A stretch of 34,634 bases of DNA from Undibacterium sp. (GCA_025352365.1 JANXTO010000265.1:1-34634), one strand, 5' to 3'; shown: positions 18,560-28,424, numbered from the stretch's first letter. Notes: generated from the sequence alone by a model not told the origin. Program-made: numbers and translations.

Positions 18560-19207
18560 ATGAACTTCACGCAATTGAGCGATCTCGTCTTGCACTTTGA
18601 TCATTACCTCGGAGCCATTAGCGATCAATATGGCGCACTGGTATATGGCGTCATATTTGCCATCGTATTTTTAGAAATGGCGGTACTACCGTTATTTTTT
18701 CTTCCAGGAGACCCTTTACTCTTCATCAGCGGCACGTTTTGCGCTACCGGCACATTGCATGCCGGCGTACTGATACCACTATTATTTATTGCCGCTGTTA
18801 CTGGCAGCACAATCAACTACTGGATCGGTCATGCGATCGGACAGAAAGTATTTGCCAAAAATTATAAATGGCTCAATCGTTCCGCGCTGCAAAAAACTCA
18901 TACGTTTTATGAGAACCATGGCGGAGTTACCTTCATCATGTCGCCGTTCATAGCTGTGGTTCGTACCTTTGCACCGTTCATTGCCGGCGTTTCGAATATG
19001 ACTTTTTCTAAATTTCAACTATTTAATATTGCAGGTGCTGCGATCTGGGTCATTTCGCTGGTGTTGGGGGGCTATTTTTTTGGGAATATCCCATTGATTC
19101 ACAATCATCTCAACGCGATTGTTTTACTGGGTGTTGGTGCAGGAGTTGGTTCGCTAGTAATTGGTGGATTATGGAAGTTCATTAAAAACAACAGATCTGT
19201 CACTTAA
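18560..19207 (+). CDS. DedA family inner-membrane protein
   Basis: A 215-residue DedA/VTT-domain protein. The hydrophobic re-entrant segment contains FLEMAVLPLFFLPGDPLLF, with the acidic and Gly-Asp residues needed by the family. HGGVTFIMSPFIAVVRTFAPFIAGV carries the conserved arginine, and C-terminal membrane helices follow. DedA proteins are undecaprenyl-phosphate or lipid scramblases/flippases that support envelope integrity. AAGG lies about six bases before the ATG. A bidirectional terminator follows at 19300-19320. Confidence 0.9.
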   Translation: MNFTQLSDLVLHFDHYLGAISDQYGALVYGVIFAIVFLEMAVLPLFFLPGDPLLFISGTFCATGTLHAGVLIPLLFIAAVTGSTINYWIGHAIGQKVFAKNYKWLNRSALQKTHTFYENHGGVTFIMSPFIAVVRTFAPFIAGVSNMTFSKFQLFNIAGAAIWVISLVLGGYFFGNIPLIHNHLNAIVLLGVGAGVGSLVIGGLWKFIKNNRSVT

Positions 19208-19299
19208 CTCTGTAAAAAAATGAGCGATGCCAATAATAGAAAATGGCAGCGACAGATTACGGATATCTGCATCGCCTTATGTCGATACCTCAAATAAAA

Positions 19300-19325
19300 A
19301 GCCCGAATCGACTTCGGGCTTTTTA
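19300..19325. terminator. Bidirectional terminator between the dedA-like and DUF4404 genes
   Basis: The stem AGCCCGAA (19300-19307) pairs with TTCGGGCT (19313-19320), with a five-base loop. An A run lies before it and a T run after, suiting both converging transcripts. Confidence 0.9.
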
Positions 19326-19358
19326 TTTTTACTCACTTCGAAAATCAGATGTTAAAAA

Positions 19359-19655
19359 TCAAATCCCAATTTTCTCTAACATACCACCAAGCTCACGTAA
19401 GACTGGTTCCAGCTTAGGATGTTGCGCTGCAAATTTTGCTGATAGTTCTTGCGATCTTTCGCTTAAGGCGGCAAAGACCGGATCGTCCGGGCTGTCATTT
19501 TTATCTAAAACATGATGAATATCATTACTGAGTTCTTTTAACAACGATCTCAGTTCGACATCTGCCGTATCCACTACTTGTGCGCCCTCTTCAACGCCTT
19601 CTTGCAAACCTTCGTGTAATTGCTTCAGCAAATCTTTCAGGTTTTGTTTGTCCAT
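19359..19655 (-). CDS. DUF4404 family protein
   Basis: A 98-residue acidic, helical, soluble protein. The open frame extends far upstream into ispF, but the ATG at 19653-19655 has GGAG about nine bases before it and yields the usual DUF4404 protein: MDKQNLKDLLKQLHEGL at the start, VDVELRSLLKEL-like helices, and a C-terminal SAKFAAQHPKLEPVLRELGG. The function of the family is unknown. It follows ispF on the same strand by 43 bases and may be the last gene of that unit. Confidence 0.85.
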   Translation of the reverse strand: MDKQNLKDLLKQLHEGLQEGVEEGAQVVDTADVELRSLLKELSNDIHHVLDKNDSPDDPVFAALSERSQELSAKFAAQHPKLEPVLRELGGMLEKIGI

Positions 19656-19698
19656 TTTTAGTTCTCCAGTCAATGATTCTTTATTCAGTGTAGTCCCG

Positions 19699-20229
19699 TC
19701 AGTTACGAAACACCAGCACCACTGCCTCGGCGGCGATGCCCTCTTCCCTGCCGAGGTAGCCAAGACGCTCGTTGGTTTTTGCTTTGATATTGACTTGGGC
19801 AATACTGATTTGTAAGTCTGCGGCAATATTGGCAACCATACTGGGTATGTGAGGGGCCATTTTAGGTGCTTGAGCGATGATGGTCGCATCAAGATTGCCC
19901 ACCTGATAGCCGGCCTTGCGCAGGCGTGCAACCGCTTCACGCAAGAGCACGCGCGAATCCGCACCGGAAAATTGTTTGTCGGTATCTGGAAAATGGCGGC
20001 CAATATCCCCCAAAGCAGCTGACCCAAACAATGCATCCGTAATTGCATGCAGCAACACATCCGCGTCTGAATGTCCAAGCAAACCGGTTGTATGTGGAAT
20101 ATCGACACCGCCAATAATCAATTTACGCCCTGTTACTAAGGCATGGCAATCGTATCCCTGGCCGATTCTGAATGGCGGAAAGGCAGGTGTTTCAGCGGAA
20201 GCTTCAATTCTGTTCGATGGTTCAGTCAT
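19699..20229 (-). CDS. ispF: 2-C-methyl-D-erythritol 2,4-cyclodiphosphate synthase
   Basis: A 176-residue enzyme of the non-mevalonate (MEP) isoprenoid pathway, which makes 2-C-methyl-D-erythritol 2,4-cyclodiphosphate from the CDP-ME 2-phosphate and releases CMP. Zinc and substrate motifs are visible: GQGYDCHAL (metal Asp and His), [30 protein letters not shown] and [14 protein letters not shown] near the C-terminus. The frame opens at a TTG (20247), but the ATG at 20227-20229 with a GAGAA ribosome site is preferred. It lies downstream of ispD with a 117-base gap occupied by a repeat. The N-terminal extension before FRIGQGYD is longer than usual. Confidence 0.96.
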   Translation of the reverse strand: MTEPSNRIEASAETPAFPPFRIGQGYDCHALVTGRKLIIGGVDIPHTTGLLGHSDADVLLHAITDALFGSAALGDIGRHFPDTDKQFSGADSRVLLREAVARLRKAGYQVGNLDATIIAQAPKMAPHIPSMVANIAADLQISIAQVNIKAKTNERLGYLGREEGIAAEAVVLVFRN

Positions 20230-20258
20230 AGCATTCTCAAAATACAAAATATGTCAAA

Positions 20259-20338
20259 TTATGGGGAGTATAGGCAGTAAATGGCATTGATGTCCAAATA
20301 TTACATGGACAATAAATAATACTGTATCTCAGTATAAA
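20259..20338 (+). repeat. Dispersed intergenic repeat, copy B (between ispD and ispF)
   Basis: It contains GGGGAGTAT (20263-20271) and the inverted repeat TGTCCA (20291-20296) / TGGACA (20306-20311). The following AATAAATAATACT is nearly identical to copy A. The right end has ATACTG ... CAGTAT, resembling the right end of copy C when reversed. The left ATACTCCCC motif is inverted relative to copy A. It fills almost the whole gap between ispD and ispF. Confidence 0.6.
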
Positions 20339-20346
20339 TATACGCT

Positions 20347-21084
20347 TTAAGAAGAAATCAGATAGGATTCAAGCAAAGCCAGATCACTCGGCAAGGTCAC
20401 CTTCAGATTGCAGGCATGCCCTTCTACCAGTATAGGAACCTGTCCGGTAGCTTCCATCGCGCTGGATTCGTCGGTTATTTCGACTGCGGCATGTAAGCTT
20501 GCATCTAATGCAGCACTCAGTGCAGCGTGCCGAAACATTTGCGGCGTTTGCGCCAGCCACAAACCGTCTCTGTTGATCGTCGTGACTTTGCCATTTGCCA
20601 TACGTTTGACGGTATCGACCACCGGTAGCGCCAGCAAACCGCCAGTTGTATGGTTGCCGACTTGCTCAATCAACTTGCTAATCAGAGCCGGCGTCAATCC
20701 CGGACGTGCCGCGTCATGGACCAATACCCAATCTTGTTCGCCGATTTTGCCACTGAGCTTGTTATGTGACTCTATAGCATCGAGTCCGTTCCGCACGGTT
20801 TCACGCCGTGTCGCACCGCCACAGCGCAGGATGCTGACCTTATCCAGTCCGGCCAGCGCCTCTTCCACATAAACATCTTCCGCGCTGACCACTACATAGG
20901 TGTGGCTGATCAGCGGTGAAGCCAAAAATGCCTGCACCGTGTGACGCAAAATGGTTTGACCGGCGACGGTCAGGTACTGTTTAGGCACGGCGCCACCCAT
21001 GCGGGCGCCAATACCTGCGGCGGGGATTAGCGCAAAGTAAGTCACTGGAGCCGTTGGTGTTGTAATTTTCGGGACAGATGTCAT
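20347..21084 (-). CDS. ispD: 2-C-methyl-D-erythritol 4-phosphate cytidylyltransferase
   Basis: A 245-residue enzyme of the MEP pathway that couples CTP to MEP. The nucleotide motif is ALIPAAGIGARMGGAVPKQY, with the signature VHDAARPGLTP in the middle and ITDESSAMEATG later. The frame opens at a TTG (21102), but the ATG at 21082-21084, preceded by GGAG 11 bases upstream, is the likelier start; an in-frame TTG at 21087 has closer spacing. It is followed by ispF, the usual betaproteobacterial order, and is divergent from mfd. Confidence 0.95.
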   Translation of the reverse strand: MTSVPKITTPTAPVTYFALIPAAGIGARMGGAVPKQYLTVAGQTILRHTVQAFLASPLISHTYVVVSAEDVYVEEALAGLDKVSILRCGGATRRETVRNGLDAIESHNKLSGKIGEQDWVLVHDAARPGLTPALISKLIEQVGNHTTGGLLALPVVDTVKRMANGKVTTINRDGLWLAQTPQMFRHAALSAALDASLHAAVEITDESSAMEATGQVPILVEGHACNLKVTLPSDLALLESYLISS

Positions 21085-21291
21085 CAAAGCAGGATGCTCC
21101 AAAAAAGCTGGTTCAGCTTCGTTTATAATTGGGACACATTTTAACCTCCAACCTCATGGTGGCATAACGCATTTACGGGCGTGAACAGTAATAGTTTGGC
21201 CATTGACGGTTTGTTCCTGTCAATAGCCAGCACATTCCCATCCTGTAGTGCGATACCTCCCAGCCACACAGAATAGCCAACCAATTCCGCA

Positions 21292-24200
21292 ATGTCATTT
21301 GATCTCGTTAAGTCGCTTCCTAAAGCGGGCAATCGCTTTGTACTTCCCACATTACACGGTTCCGCCGACGCTTATGCATTAGCGCAAGCGGCAATTGCAC
21401 TCAAAGCAGAGCAGCGCATGCTCAGCGTAGTGGTCGCCAATCCGGCAGATGCACAACGCCTGCTGGATGAAATACCCTGGTTTGTGCCGACGCTCCGTTG
21501 TCATCTGCTGCCTGATTGGGAGACCTTGCCTTACGATGCGTTTTCACCGCATCAAGATCTGGTGTCGGAACGATTATCGACCCTGCATGAAATTCAGAAT
21601 GGCAATTGTGATGTCTTGCTGGTACCTGCCACCACAGCGCTGGTACGAATGGCGCCCCCCTCCTTTTTAGCCGCCTATACGTTTTTCTTCAAACAGGGCG
21701 AAACCCTAAATGAATCCAAGCTTAAAACGCAATTAACGCTGGCGGGTTACACCCACGTATCGCAAGTGATGTCGCCGGGTGAATACTCGGTGCGCGGTGG
21801 TTTGATCGATTTGTTCCCTATGGGTTCGGTTCTGCCGTATCGACTGGATTTATTCGGTGACAGCATCGAAACCATCCGTACCTTTGATGCCGATACGCAG
21901 CGGTCTTTGTATCCGGTGCGTGAAGTGCGTTTATTGCCAGGGCGTGAATTTCCGATGGACGAAGCGGCTCGCACGGCGTTCCGTGGTCGCTGGCGTGAGA
22001 CGTTTGAAGGCGACCCTTCGCGCTCCATGGTGTACAAAGATATTGGCAACGGTATTGCCTCTGCTGGGATTGAATATTATCTGCCGCTGTTTTTTGAAGA
22101 AAGCGCGACCTTATTCGACTATCTGCCAAAACAGACGCACTTCACACTGATTGGCGAAATTGATGAGGCTATCCAGCGTTTTTGGGGTGATACCCGCTCA
22201 CGTTATCAATTTCTCAAATCCGACCGCGAACGTCCGGTCTTACCGCCAGAATCGATTTTCTTGCGCGATGAAGATTTTTTTACTGAGTTGAAATTACTGT
22301 CACGCTGGGTGATCACGACTGGTGACGCTGCATCCAAAGCCAATTCAGAAATTTCTGGTCTGTTGCCCGATGTTGCCGTCAATCGTCGCGCGGATGATCC
22401 GCTCACCAATTTGCGCTCTTTTCTGCTGCAAACTGACAAACGCGTACTGATTTGTGCCGAAACCTTGGGCCGACGCGAGACGCTGCAACAATATTTCAAT
22501 GAATACGATATCCGCCTGACGCTGTGTGAAGGTTATGATGACTTCATCACCGGCAGCGACAAACTCATGCTGGGCGTTGCGCCCTTGCATTCGGGCTTTA
22601 TATTAGCCGATGGCGTTGCCTTCATCACTGAAGCCGAGTTATACGCCGGATCGGGCAAGCGCATTGGTCGCAAAAAGCAAGAAGCCGTCACTCAGGTCGA
22701 GCACATGGTGCGCGATTTGTCGGAGCTCAAAATCGGTGATCCGGTGGTACACAGCAATCACGGTATCGGTCGCTACATGGGCTTGATCAGTATGGATTTG
22801 GGCGAAGGCGAAACGGAGTTTTTGCATCTGGAATACGCCAAAGATACTAAGCTGTATGTACCTGTATCTCAGTTGCATGTCATCTCCCGCTACTCCGGCG
22901 CGTCGCCCGATGATGCACCTTTGCATAGTCTGGGTTCTGGTCAATGGGAAAAAGCCAAACGCAAAGCGGCGCAACAAATCCGTGACACTGCCGCAGAATT
23001 ACTCAACTTATATGCGCGCCGCGCTTTGCGCCAAGGCCATGCGTTCGAGTATTCACACAAAGATTACGAAGCCTTTGCCGACAGCTTTGGCTTTGAAGAA
23101 ACCGTTGATCAGGCCGCTGCCATCACCGCCGTCATCGGTGATATGACGTCCGGCAAACCAATGGACAGACTGATTTGCGGCGACGTTGGTTTTGGTAAAA
23201 CAGAAGTCGCTTTACGTGCCGCCTTTGTCGCGGTCATGGGCGGCAAACAAGTGGCGATCCTCGCGCCAACCACGCTATTAGCGGAACAACATGCGCAGAC
23301 ATTTGCCGATCGTTTTGCTAACTGGCCTGTAAAAATCGCCGAGTTGTCGCGTTTCCGCTCCGGTAAAGAAATCGCTCTTGCGATTAAGGGTATGGGTGAC
23401 GGCACTTTAGATATTGTAATCGGCACTCACAAATTGCTGTCCAACGACGTCAAGTTTTCACGCTTGGGACTAGTGATCATTGATGAAGAACATCGCTTTG
23501 GTGTGCGTCAGAAAGAAGCACTTAAATCGTTACGCGCAGAAGTCGATGTATTGACACTGACGGCGACACCAATTCCACGTACTTTGGGAATGGCGCTAGA
23601 AGGCTTGCGTGATTTCTCCATCATCGCGACGGCGCCGCAAAAACGATTGGCGATCAAAACCTTTGTACGTAGCGAAAACGATTCGGTCATACGCGAGGCC
23701 TGTCTGCGCGAGCTAAAGCGCGGCGGACAAGTGTATTTCCTGCACAACGAAGTTGATACCATACAAAACCGCAAAGCCATGCTAGAGGCCCTGATTCCAG
23801 AAGCGCGCGTCGTTGTCGCTCACGGTCAAATGCATGAGCGTGATCTGGAAAAAGTGATGCGTGATTTTGTCGCCCAGCGACATAATATTTTGCTCTGCAC
23901 CACGATTATTGAGACTGGTATCGACGTCCCAACAGCCAATACCATCATCATGCACCGGGCCGATAAATTTGGTCTGGCACAACTGCATCAATTGCGTGGA
24001 CGTGTGGGCCGTTCACATCATCAGGCTTATGCTTACCTGCTGGTGAACGACGTACAAACCCTGACCAAACAAGCAGATCGCCGGCTGGAAGCGATTCAGC
24101 AGATGGAAGAACTGGGTAGCGGATTTTATCTGGCAATGCACGATTTAGAAATCCGCGGTGCCGGTGAAGTCTTGGGCGATAACCAGTCTGGCGAAATGCA

Positions 24201-24726
24201 TGAAATCGGCTTCCAGCTTTACTCAGACATGCTCAATGAGGCAGTACGCTCGCTCAAAAATGGTAAAGAGCCAGATCTGGCAGCGCCACTATCTAGCACT
24301 ACAGAAATCAATCTGCACATCCCTGCCTTGTTGCCAAATGACTTTTGCGGTGATGTTAATGAGCGGCTATCGATCTATAAACGTCTCGCCAATTGCACCA
24401 AGCAAGATGCCATCGACAATTTGCAAGAAGAGATGATTGATCGTTTTGGTAAATTACCAGAACCGGTCAAATCTCTGCTTGAAACACACCGACTGCGTGT
24501 CGCAGCTAAACCTCTAGGTATCATTAAAATTGATGCGCATACCGAAGCAGCCACCTTACAATTCGAACCAAAACCACCGATTGATGCGATGAAGATTATC
24601 GAATTGGTGCAAAAAAATAAGCATATTAAAATTAATGGTCAGGACAAATTGCGCATTACTGCCAATATGCCAGACTTGGCAGCACGGGTTGCACAAATCA
24701 AAGCAACCTTACGCGCATTGCATTAA
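21292..24726 (+). CDS. mfd: Transcription-repair coupling factor
   Basis: An 1144-residue Mfd, about the size of the E. coli protein. The N-terminal UvrB-like module interacts with UvrA. The RNA-polymerase-interacting region includes VVHSNHGIGRYMGL (near 480). The RecG-like translocase carries Walker A GDVGFGKTE (near 629), the DEEH box (near 730), a TATPIPRT motif, and a TRCF C-terminal domain. Mfd removes stalled RNA polymerase at lesions and recruits the UvrABC excision system. The ribosome site is weak. It is divergent from ispD, with about 207 bases between the two starts. Confidence 0.98.
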   Translation: MSFDLVKSLPKAGNRFVLPTLHGSADAYALAQAAIALKAEQRMLSVVVANPADAQRLLDEIPWFVPTLRCHLLPDWETLPYDAFSPHQDLVSERLSTLHEIQNGNCDVLLVPATTALVRMAPPSFLAAYTFFFKQGETLNESKLKTQLTLAGYTHVSQVMSPGEYSVRGGLIDLFPMGSVLPYRLDLFGDSIETIRTFDADTQRSLYPVREVRLLPGREFPMDEAARTAFRGRWRETFEGDPSRSMVYKDIGNGIASAGIEYYLPLFFEESATLFDYLPKQTHFTLIGEIDEAIQRFWGDTRSRYQFLKSDRERPVLPPESIFLRDEDFFTELKLLSRWVITTGDAASKANSEISGLLPDVAVNRRADDPLTNLRSFLLQTDKRVLICAETLGRRETLQQYFNEYDIRLTLCEGYDDFITGSDKLMLGVAPLHSGFILADGVAFITEAELYAGSGKRIGRKKQEAVTQVEHMVRDLSELKIGDPVVHSNHGIGRYMGLISMDLGEGETEFLHLEYAKDTKLYVPVSQLHVISRYSGASPDDAPLHSLGSGQWEKAKRKAAQQIRDTAAELLNLYARRALRQGHAFEYSHKDYEAFADSFGFEETVDQAAAITAVIGDMTSGKPMDRLICGDVGFGKTEVALRAAFVAVMGGKQVAILAPTTLLAEQHAQTFADRFANWPVKIAELSRFRSGKEIALAIKGMGDGTLDIVIGTHKLLSNDVKFSRLGLVIIDEEHRFGVRQKEALKSLRAEVDVLTLTATPIPRTLGMALEGLRDFSIIATAPQKRLAIKTFVRSENDSVIREACLRELKRGGQVYFLHNEVDTIQNRKAMLEALIPEARVVVAHGQMHERDLEKVMRDFVAQRHNILLCTTIIETGIDVPTANTIIMHRADKFGLAQLHQLRGRVGRSHHQAYAYLLVNDVQTLTKQADRRLEAIQQMEELGSGFYLAMHDLEIRGAGEVLGDNQSGEMHEIGFQLYSDMLNEAVRSLKNGKEPDLAAPLSSTTEINLHIPALLPNDFCGDVNERLSIYKRLANCTKQDAIDNLQEEMIDRFGKLPEPVKSLLETHRLRVAAKPLGIIKIDAHTEAATLQFEPKPPIDAMKIIELVQKNKHIKINGQDKLRITANMPDLAARVAQIKATLRALH

Positions 24727-24772
24727 GCTAAAAATATAAACCAAAATCCATCCATATTAATTCAGAATAAAA

Positions 24773-25651
24773 ATGCATTTAACGATACAAGGCTTAAGGC
24801 AAATTTTAAAAAGTGATCTTGCTCTGATCAAGCATATCGCTAGCGTCACGCATGCAGAACGCATTCTTGCGATTGGAACGCATGCCGTCCGACTCGACAA
24901 TCTGCGCTGCGATAAAGAGCTTAACGTGCTGAAAGCGCAAATTGAAGTAGATTGTCTGGCAGCGCATCTTGATGTGACTTTTAGCGATGTATCTCGCACC
25001 TTAGCCGACTTTAAGCTGGTCGCGATGGATATGGATTCCACACTGATTACGATTGAATGCATTGATGAAATCGCTGATATGCAAGGGCTGAAACCACAAG
25101 TATCGGAAATTACCGAAGCTGCCATGCGTGGTGAAATTGAATTTCAAGAAAGCCTGACGCGTCGGGTTGCTCTATTAAAAGGTCTGGATGCAGGCGCATT
25201 GCAAAAAGTCTATGACGAGCGCTTACAGTTGTCGTCAGGCGCAGAAAAGATGCTGAGGACGGTACAGCAAGCCGGGTTAAAAACCTTGCTGGTCTCTGGT
25301 GGATTTACCTTCTTTACCGACCGCATGAAGACTCGTTTGAACCTGGACTATACCCATGCCAACGTGCTGGAAATTGATCAAGGCAAACTGACCGGTAAGG
25401 TCGTTGGTGGCATCGTCGACGCAATAGAAAAACAAAATACGGTAGAACGTGTCGCCGCCGAAATGGATATCACCACCGATCAAGTCATCGTTATGGGTGA
25501 TGGTGCCAATGATTTGAAAATGATGAGTATCTCAGGCATGTCAGTCGCCTTTCGCGCAAAATCTATCGTCAGAGCACAAGCAGATGTGGCGCTTAACTTT
25601 GTGGGCCTGGATGGAATGCTGAATGTCTTACATGCTTTTCATCAGGAATAA
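24773..25651 (+). CDS. serB: Phosphoserine phosphatase
   Basis: A 292-residue HAD-superfamily enzyme that completes serine biosynthesis by hydrolysing O-phosphoserine. Motif I is AMDMDSTLI (near 83-91, with the nucleophile and acid/base Asp), motif II LLVSGGFTFF (near 173) and motif III/IV VMGDGANDLKMM (near 239). The 80-residue N-terminal region resembles the ACT-like part of SerB. It lies 46 bases after mfd on the same strand, and a terminator follows. The ribosome site is poor, so translation may be low or coupled. Confidence 0.95.
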   Translation: MHLTIQGLRQILKSDLALIKHIASVTHAERILAIGTHAVRLDNLRCDKELNVLKAQIEVDCLAAHLDVTFSDVSRTLADFKLVAMDMDSTLITIECIDEIADMQGLKPQVSEITEAAMRGEIEFQESLTRRVALLKGLDAGALQKVYDERLQLSSGAEKMLRTVQQAGLKTLLVSGGFTFFTDRMKTRLNLDYTHANVLEIDQGKLTGKVVGGIVDAIEKQNTVERVAAEMDITTDQVIVMGDGANDLKMMSISGMSVAFRAKSIVRAQADVALNFVGLDGMLNVLHAFHQE

Positions 25652-25677
25652 AATCAGCTGACCCAAAAAAAATAAAT

Positions 25678-25704
25678 AGCCCGTCTTTAAGCGGGCTTTT
25701 TTTG
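25678..25704 (+). terminator. Rho-independent terminator after serB
   Basis: AGCCCG (25678-25683) pairs with CGGGCT (25692-25697) across an eight-base loop, followed by a run of seven T residues. It lies 26 bases after the serB stop codon. Confidence 0.9.
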
Positions 25705-25743
25705 GTCTATTTTTTTGCCTTAGCAGCACACGAAATAAAAATA

Positions 25744-25794
25744 GTACGGACGTACGATTTTTTGAGCTAAAATAGTTTTATAAGTAAGACTTAC
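25744..25794 (+). promoter_or_regulatory. Two inverted repeats upstream of the phosphotransferase/acyl-CoA dehydrogenase operon
   Basis: GTACG-GA-CGTAC (25744-25755) and GTAAG-A-CTTAC (25784-25794) are perfect short inverted repeats 40 bases apart and about 145-195 bases before the operon start. TTGAGC (25762-25767) between them could be a -35 element, but no good -10 follows. TetR-type regulators of fatty-acid and branched-chain catabolism use palindromes of this size. Which regulator would bind is unknown. Confidence 0.35.
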
Positions 25795-25938
25795 GTAAAA
25801 TTGTTCCAGTAAAGCATAGCGACGACGGTACACATCCTGCCGATGTGAATAAGACTTGGAGCTACAACGCAACTGGCGCGGTTTTACTTAATTCCTCATA
25901 AAATAAAAACACCAAACTGCAGTAAAACAGGAGACAAG

Positions 25939-27015
25939 ATGTTTGAAGAATTTATGGGCACAATGCCCGTTGCCGATCGCCAAAAATTTGATGTAGCTAC
26001 ACTGGCGGATTACATGCGCCAGCATGTAGAGGGCTTTGATGCAAAAGCCGCAGATGGCATGACGGTAGAGCAATTCAAAGGCGGTCAGTCCAATCCCACT
26101 TTCAAAATCACCGCTGGTAATCAACCCAGCCAACAGTATGTGATGCGCGCCAAACCTGGCCCGGTCGCTAAATTACTTCCCTCTGCGCATGCGATTGAAC
26201 GCGAGTTCAAGGTCATGAATGCGTTGAATAAGGCGGGTTTCCCCGCCGCTAAACAATATGCATTATGTACCGATGAAGACGTCATTGGCCGCGCTTTTTA
26301 TATCATGGAATTTGTCGATGGCCGCGTACTATGGGATCAATCCTTGCCTGGTATGACGCCATCCCAACGAGCCGAGATTTATGACGAGATGAACCATGTA
26401 ATCTCGCAATTGCACACTATTGATTACGCCGCAATTGGTTTGGCAGACTATGGCCGACCTGGTAATTATTTTGCACGCCAGATTGATCGCTGGACCAAGC
26501 AATATAAAGCGTCAGAAACAGAAAAGATTGAAGCCATGGACAATTTGATCGCCTGGCTACCTAATAATATTCCGCCTGGCGACGACACCAGCATCGTGCA
26601 CGGCGATTATCGTCTGGATAATATGATGTTCCACAAAACTGAACCCCGCATTTTGGCGGTATTGGATTGGGAATTATCTACCCTCGGCCATCCGCTGGCA
26701 GACTTCTCTTATCACTGCATGAGCTGGCATGTTACCGCTGGGCAGTTCCGCGGCATTAAAGGTCTGGATCATCAAGCGCTTGGCATTCCTAGCGAGCAAG
26801 AATATATTGCCAAATATTGCGAGCGTACGGGTAAGACGATACGTCAGGAGGATTTCAGCTTCTATCTCGCCTACAACATGTTCCGCATGGCAGGTATTTT
26901 GCAAGGCATTATGAAGCGTTATGTCGATGGTACGGCGTCTAGCGCACAAGCCAAAAAATCTGGCGAAGCCGCACGGCCAATGGCGGAATTAGGTTGGAGT
27001 TACGTGAATAAGTAA
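25939..27015 (+). CDS. Phosphotransferase family protein (APH-like, ACAD10/11-type partner)
   Basis: A 358-residue member of the aminoglycoside-phosphotransferase-like kinase family. The catalytic loop is VHGDYRLDNMMF (about 212-223) and the metal motif is VLDWELSTLGHPLADF (about 234-249). The protein resembles the kinase domain fused to acyl-CoA dehydrogenase in eukaryotic ACAD10 and ACAD11, which phosphorylate 4-hydroxy acyl-CoAs. Here the dehydrogenase is the next gene, so the pair probably catabolises hydroxy fatty acids. That is inference from family knowledge. AGGAGA precedes the ATG by about six bases. Confidence 0.9.
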   Translation: MFEEFMGTMPVADRQKFDVATLADYMRQHVEGFDAKAADGMTVEQFKGGQSNPTFKITAGNQPSQQYVMRAKPGPVAKLLPSAHAIEREFKVMNALNKAGFPAAKQYALCTDEDVIGRAFYIMEFVDGRVLWDQSLPGMTPSQRAEIYDEMNHVISQLHTIDYAAIGLADYGRPGNYFARQIDRWTKQYKASETEKIEAMDNLIAWLPNNIPPGDDTSIVHGDYRLDNMMFHKTEPRILAVLDWELSTLGHPLADFSYHCMSWHVTAGQFRGIKGLDHQALGIPSEQEYIAKYCERTGKTIRQEDFSFYLAYNMFRMAGILQGIMKRYVDGTASSAQAKKSGEAARPMAELGWSYVNK

Positions 27016-27120
27016 TGGGCTTTAAGGTAAATGTTGAACGACCCTAAAGAAACAAAGCAAGCAGTTAAAAAATGCATATCAACAGCAATAATAGCAAGAC
27101 AAACCCATCAGGAGACAAGC

Positions 27121-28383
27121 ATGGAATTTGAATACTCAGACCGTTGCAAGGAACTACAAAGTAAATTACTCAAGTTCATGGATCAGCATATCTATCCGAA
27201 CGAGAAAGCCTACAAAGAAGAAATCGACCGCAACGGCACAGAAAAAGGTAATCGCTGGATTGCTACTAAAATCATTGAAGACCTCAAGCCAAAAGCACGT
27301 GAACAAGGTTTGTGGAATCTGTTCTTGCCAAAATCGGCGCGTGCGCCAGAAGGTCTGTCCAATCTGGATTACGCCCCTTTATGTGAAATCATGGGTAAAG
27401 TGAGCTGGGCGCCGGAAGTATTCAATTGTTCCGCACCCGATACCGGCAATATGGAAACCATCGAACGCTATGGCTCCGAAGAACATAAAAAACAATGGCT
27501 AGAGCCTTTGTTACGCGGTGAAATTCGTTCTGCATTCGCCATGACAGAACCTGGCGTCGCCTCATCCGACGCCACTAATATTGAAACCCGCATCGACCGG
27601 GATGGCGATCATTATGTGATCAATGGTCACAAATGGTGGATCTCTGGCGCGGGCGATCCACGCTGCTCCGTCTATATTTTGATGGGCAAAACCGACTTCA
27701 ATGCGGCACGTCATTCACAACAATCGATGATACTGGTCGATGCCAAAACCCCGGGCATCACTGTAGTGCGTCCGCTGCCAGTCTTTGGATATGACGACGC
27801 TCCACATGGTCATTGCGAAATCTTGTTTGAAAACGTGCGGGTGCCAGCATCCAATTTATTGTTGGGTGAAGGTCGTGGTTTTGAAATCGCTCAAGGTCGT
27901 CTTGGCCCTGGTCGTATCCACCACTGTATGCGCGCCATCGGCGTCGCAGAACGCGCATTGGAACTCATGTGCAAACGTCTGAACAGCCGCGTCGCTTTCG
28001 GCAAAAAAGTCTCAGAGCAAAGTATCTGGCGTGAGCGGATAGCAGAATCCCGTATTCAGATCGATACAGCACGTTTGTTGACGATGAAAGCAGCGTACCT
28101 GATGGATACCGTTGGGAATAAGTTTGCCCAGGCAGAAATCGCTATGATTAAAGTACTAGCACCGAATGTCACTCAGCAAGTACTCGACTGGGCAATTCAG
28201 GCGCACGGCGCAGGCGGTGTATCGGGTGACTTCCCACTGGCAGCGCAATGGGCAGGTAACCGTACCTTGCGTCTGGCCGATGGCCCGGATGAAGTGCACC
28301 GCAATGCCATCGCCAAATTAGAACTGGCAAAGCATATGTCACTGCCCGGCGAAGAATTGAGCTTGCCAATTACTCGTTCGTAA
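27121..28383 (+). CDS. Acyl-CoA dehydrogenase (ACAD10/11-like)
   Basis: A 420-residue flavoprotein dehydrogenase. The frame opens at 27031, but the ATG at 27121 has AGGAGA six bases upstream, the same arrangement as the preceding gene, and begins [28 protein letters not shown] binds the flavin and substrate, [16 protein letters not shown] is the central strand motif, and [19 protein letters not shown] closes the C-terminal helical domain. It oxidises acyl-CoA with electron transfer to ETF. In ACAD10/11-type pathways it acts after the kinase gene product on phosphorylated 4-hydroxyacyl-CoA. A strong terminator follows. Confidence 0.93.
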   Translation: MEFEYSDRCKELQSKLLKFMDQHIYPNEKAYKEEIDRNGTEKGNRWIATKIIEDLKPKAREQGLWNLFLPKSARAPEGLSNLDYAPLCEIMGKVSWAPEVFNCSAPDTGNMETIERYGSEEHKKQWLEPLLRGEIRSAFAMTEPGVASSDATNIETRIDRDGDHYVINGHKWWISGAGDPRCSVYILMGKTDFNAARHSQQSMILVDAKTPGITVVRPLPVFGYDDAPHGHCEILFENVRVPASNLLLGEGRGFEIAQGRLGPGRIHHCMRAIGVAERALELMCKRLNSRVAFGKKVSEQSIWRERIAESRIQIDTARLLTMKAAYLMDTVGNKFAQAEIAMIKVLAPNVTQQVLDWAIQAHGAGGVSGDFPLAAQWAGNRTLRLADGPDEVHRNAIAKLELAKHMSLPGEELSLPITRS

Positions 28384-28424
28384 TTGCTCAACTGATCAGG
28401 TGATTAGGCCGGAAGGCATATTGC

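Noticed and set aside
19656-20114. Long frame extending the DUF4404 gene across ispF on the same strand
   Set aside because: It overlaps the clear ispF coding region in another frame; the DUF4404 family start with a GGAG site is at 19655.
21141-21350. Minus-strand frame overlapping the mfd start
   Set aside because: No recognisable domain and it overlaps the conserved mfd N-terminus.
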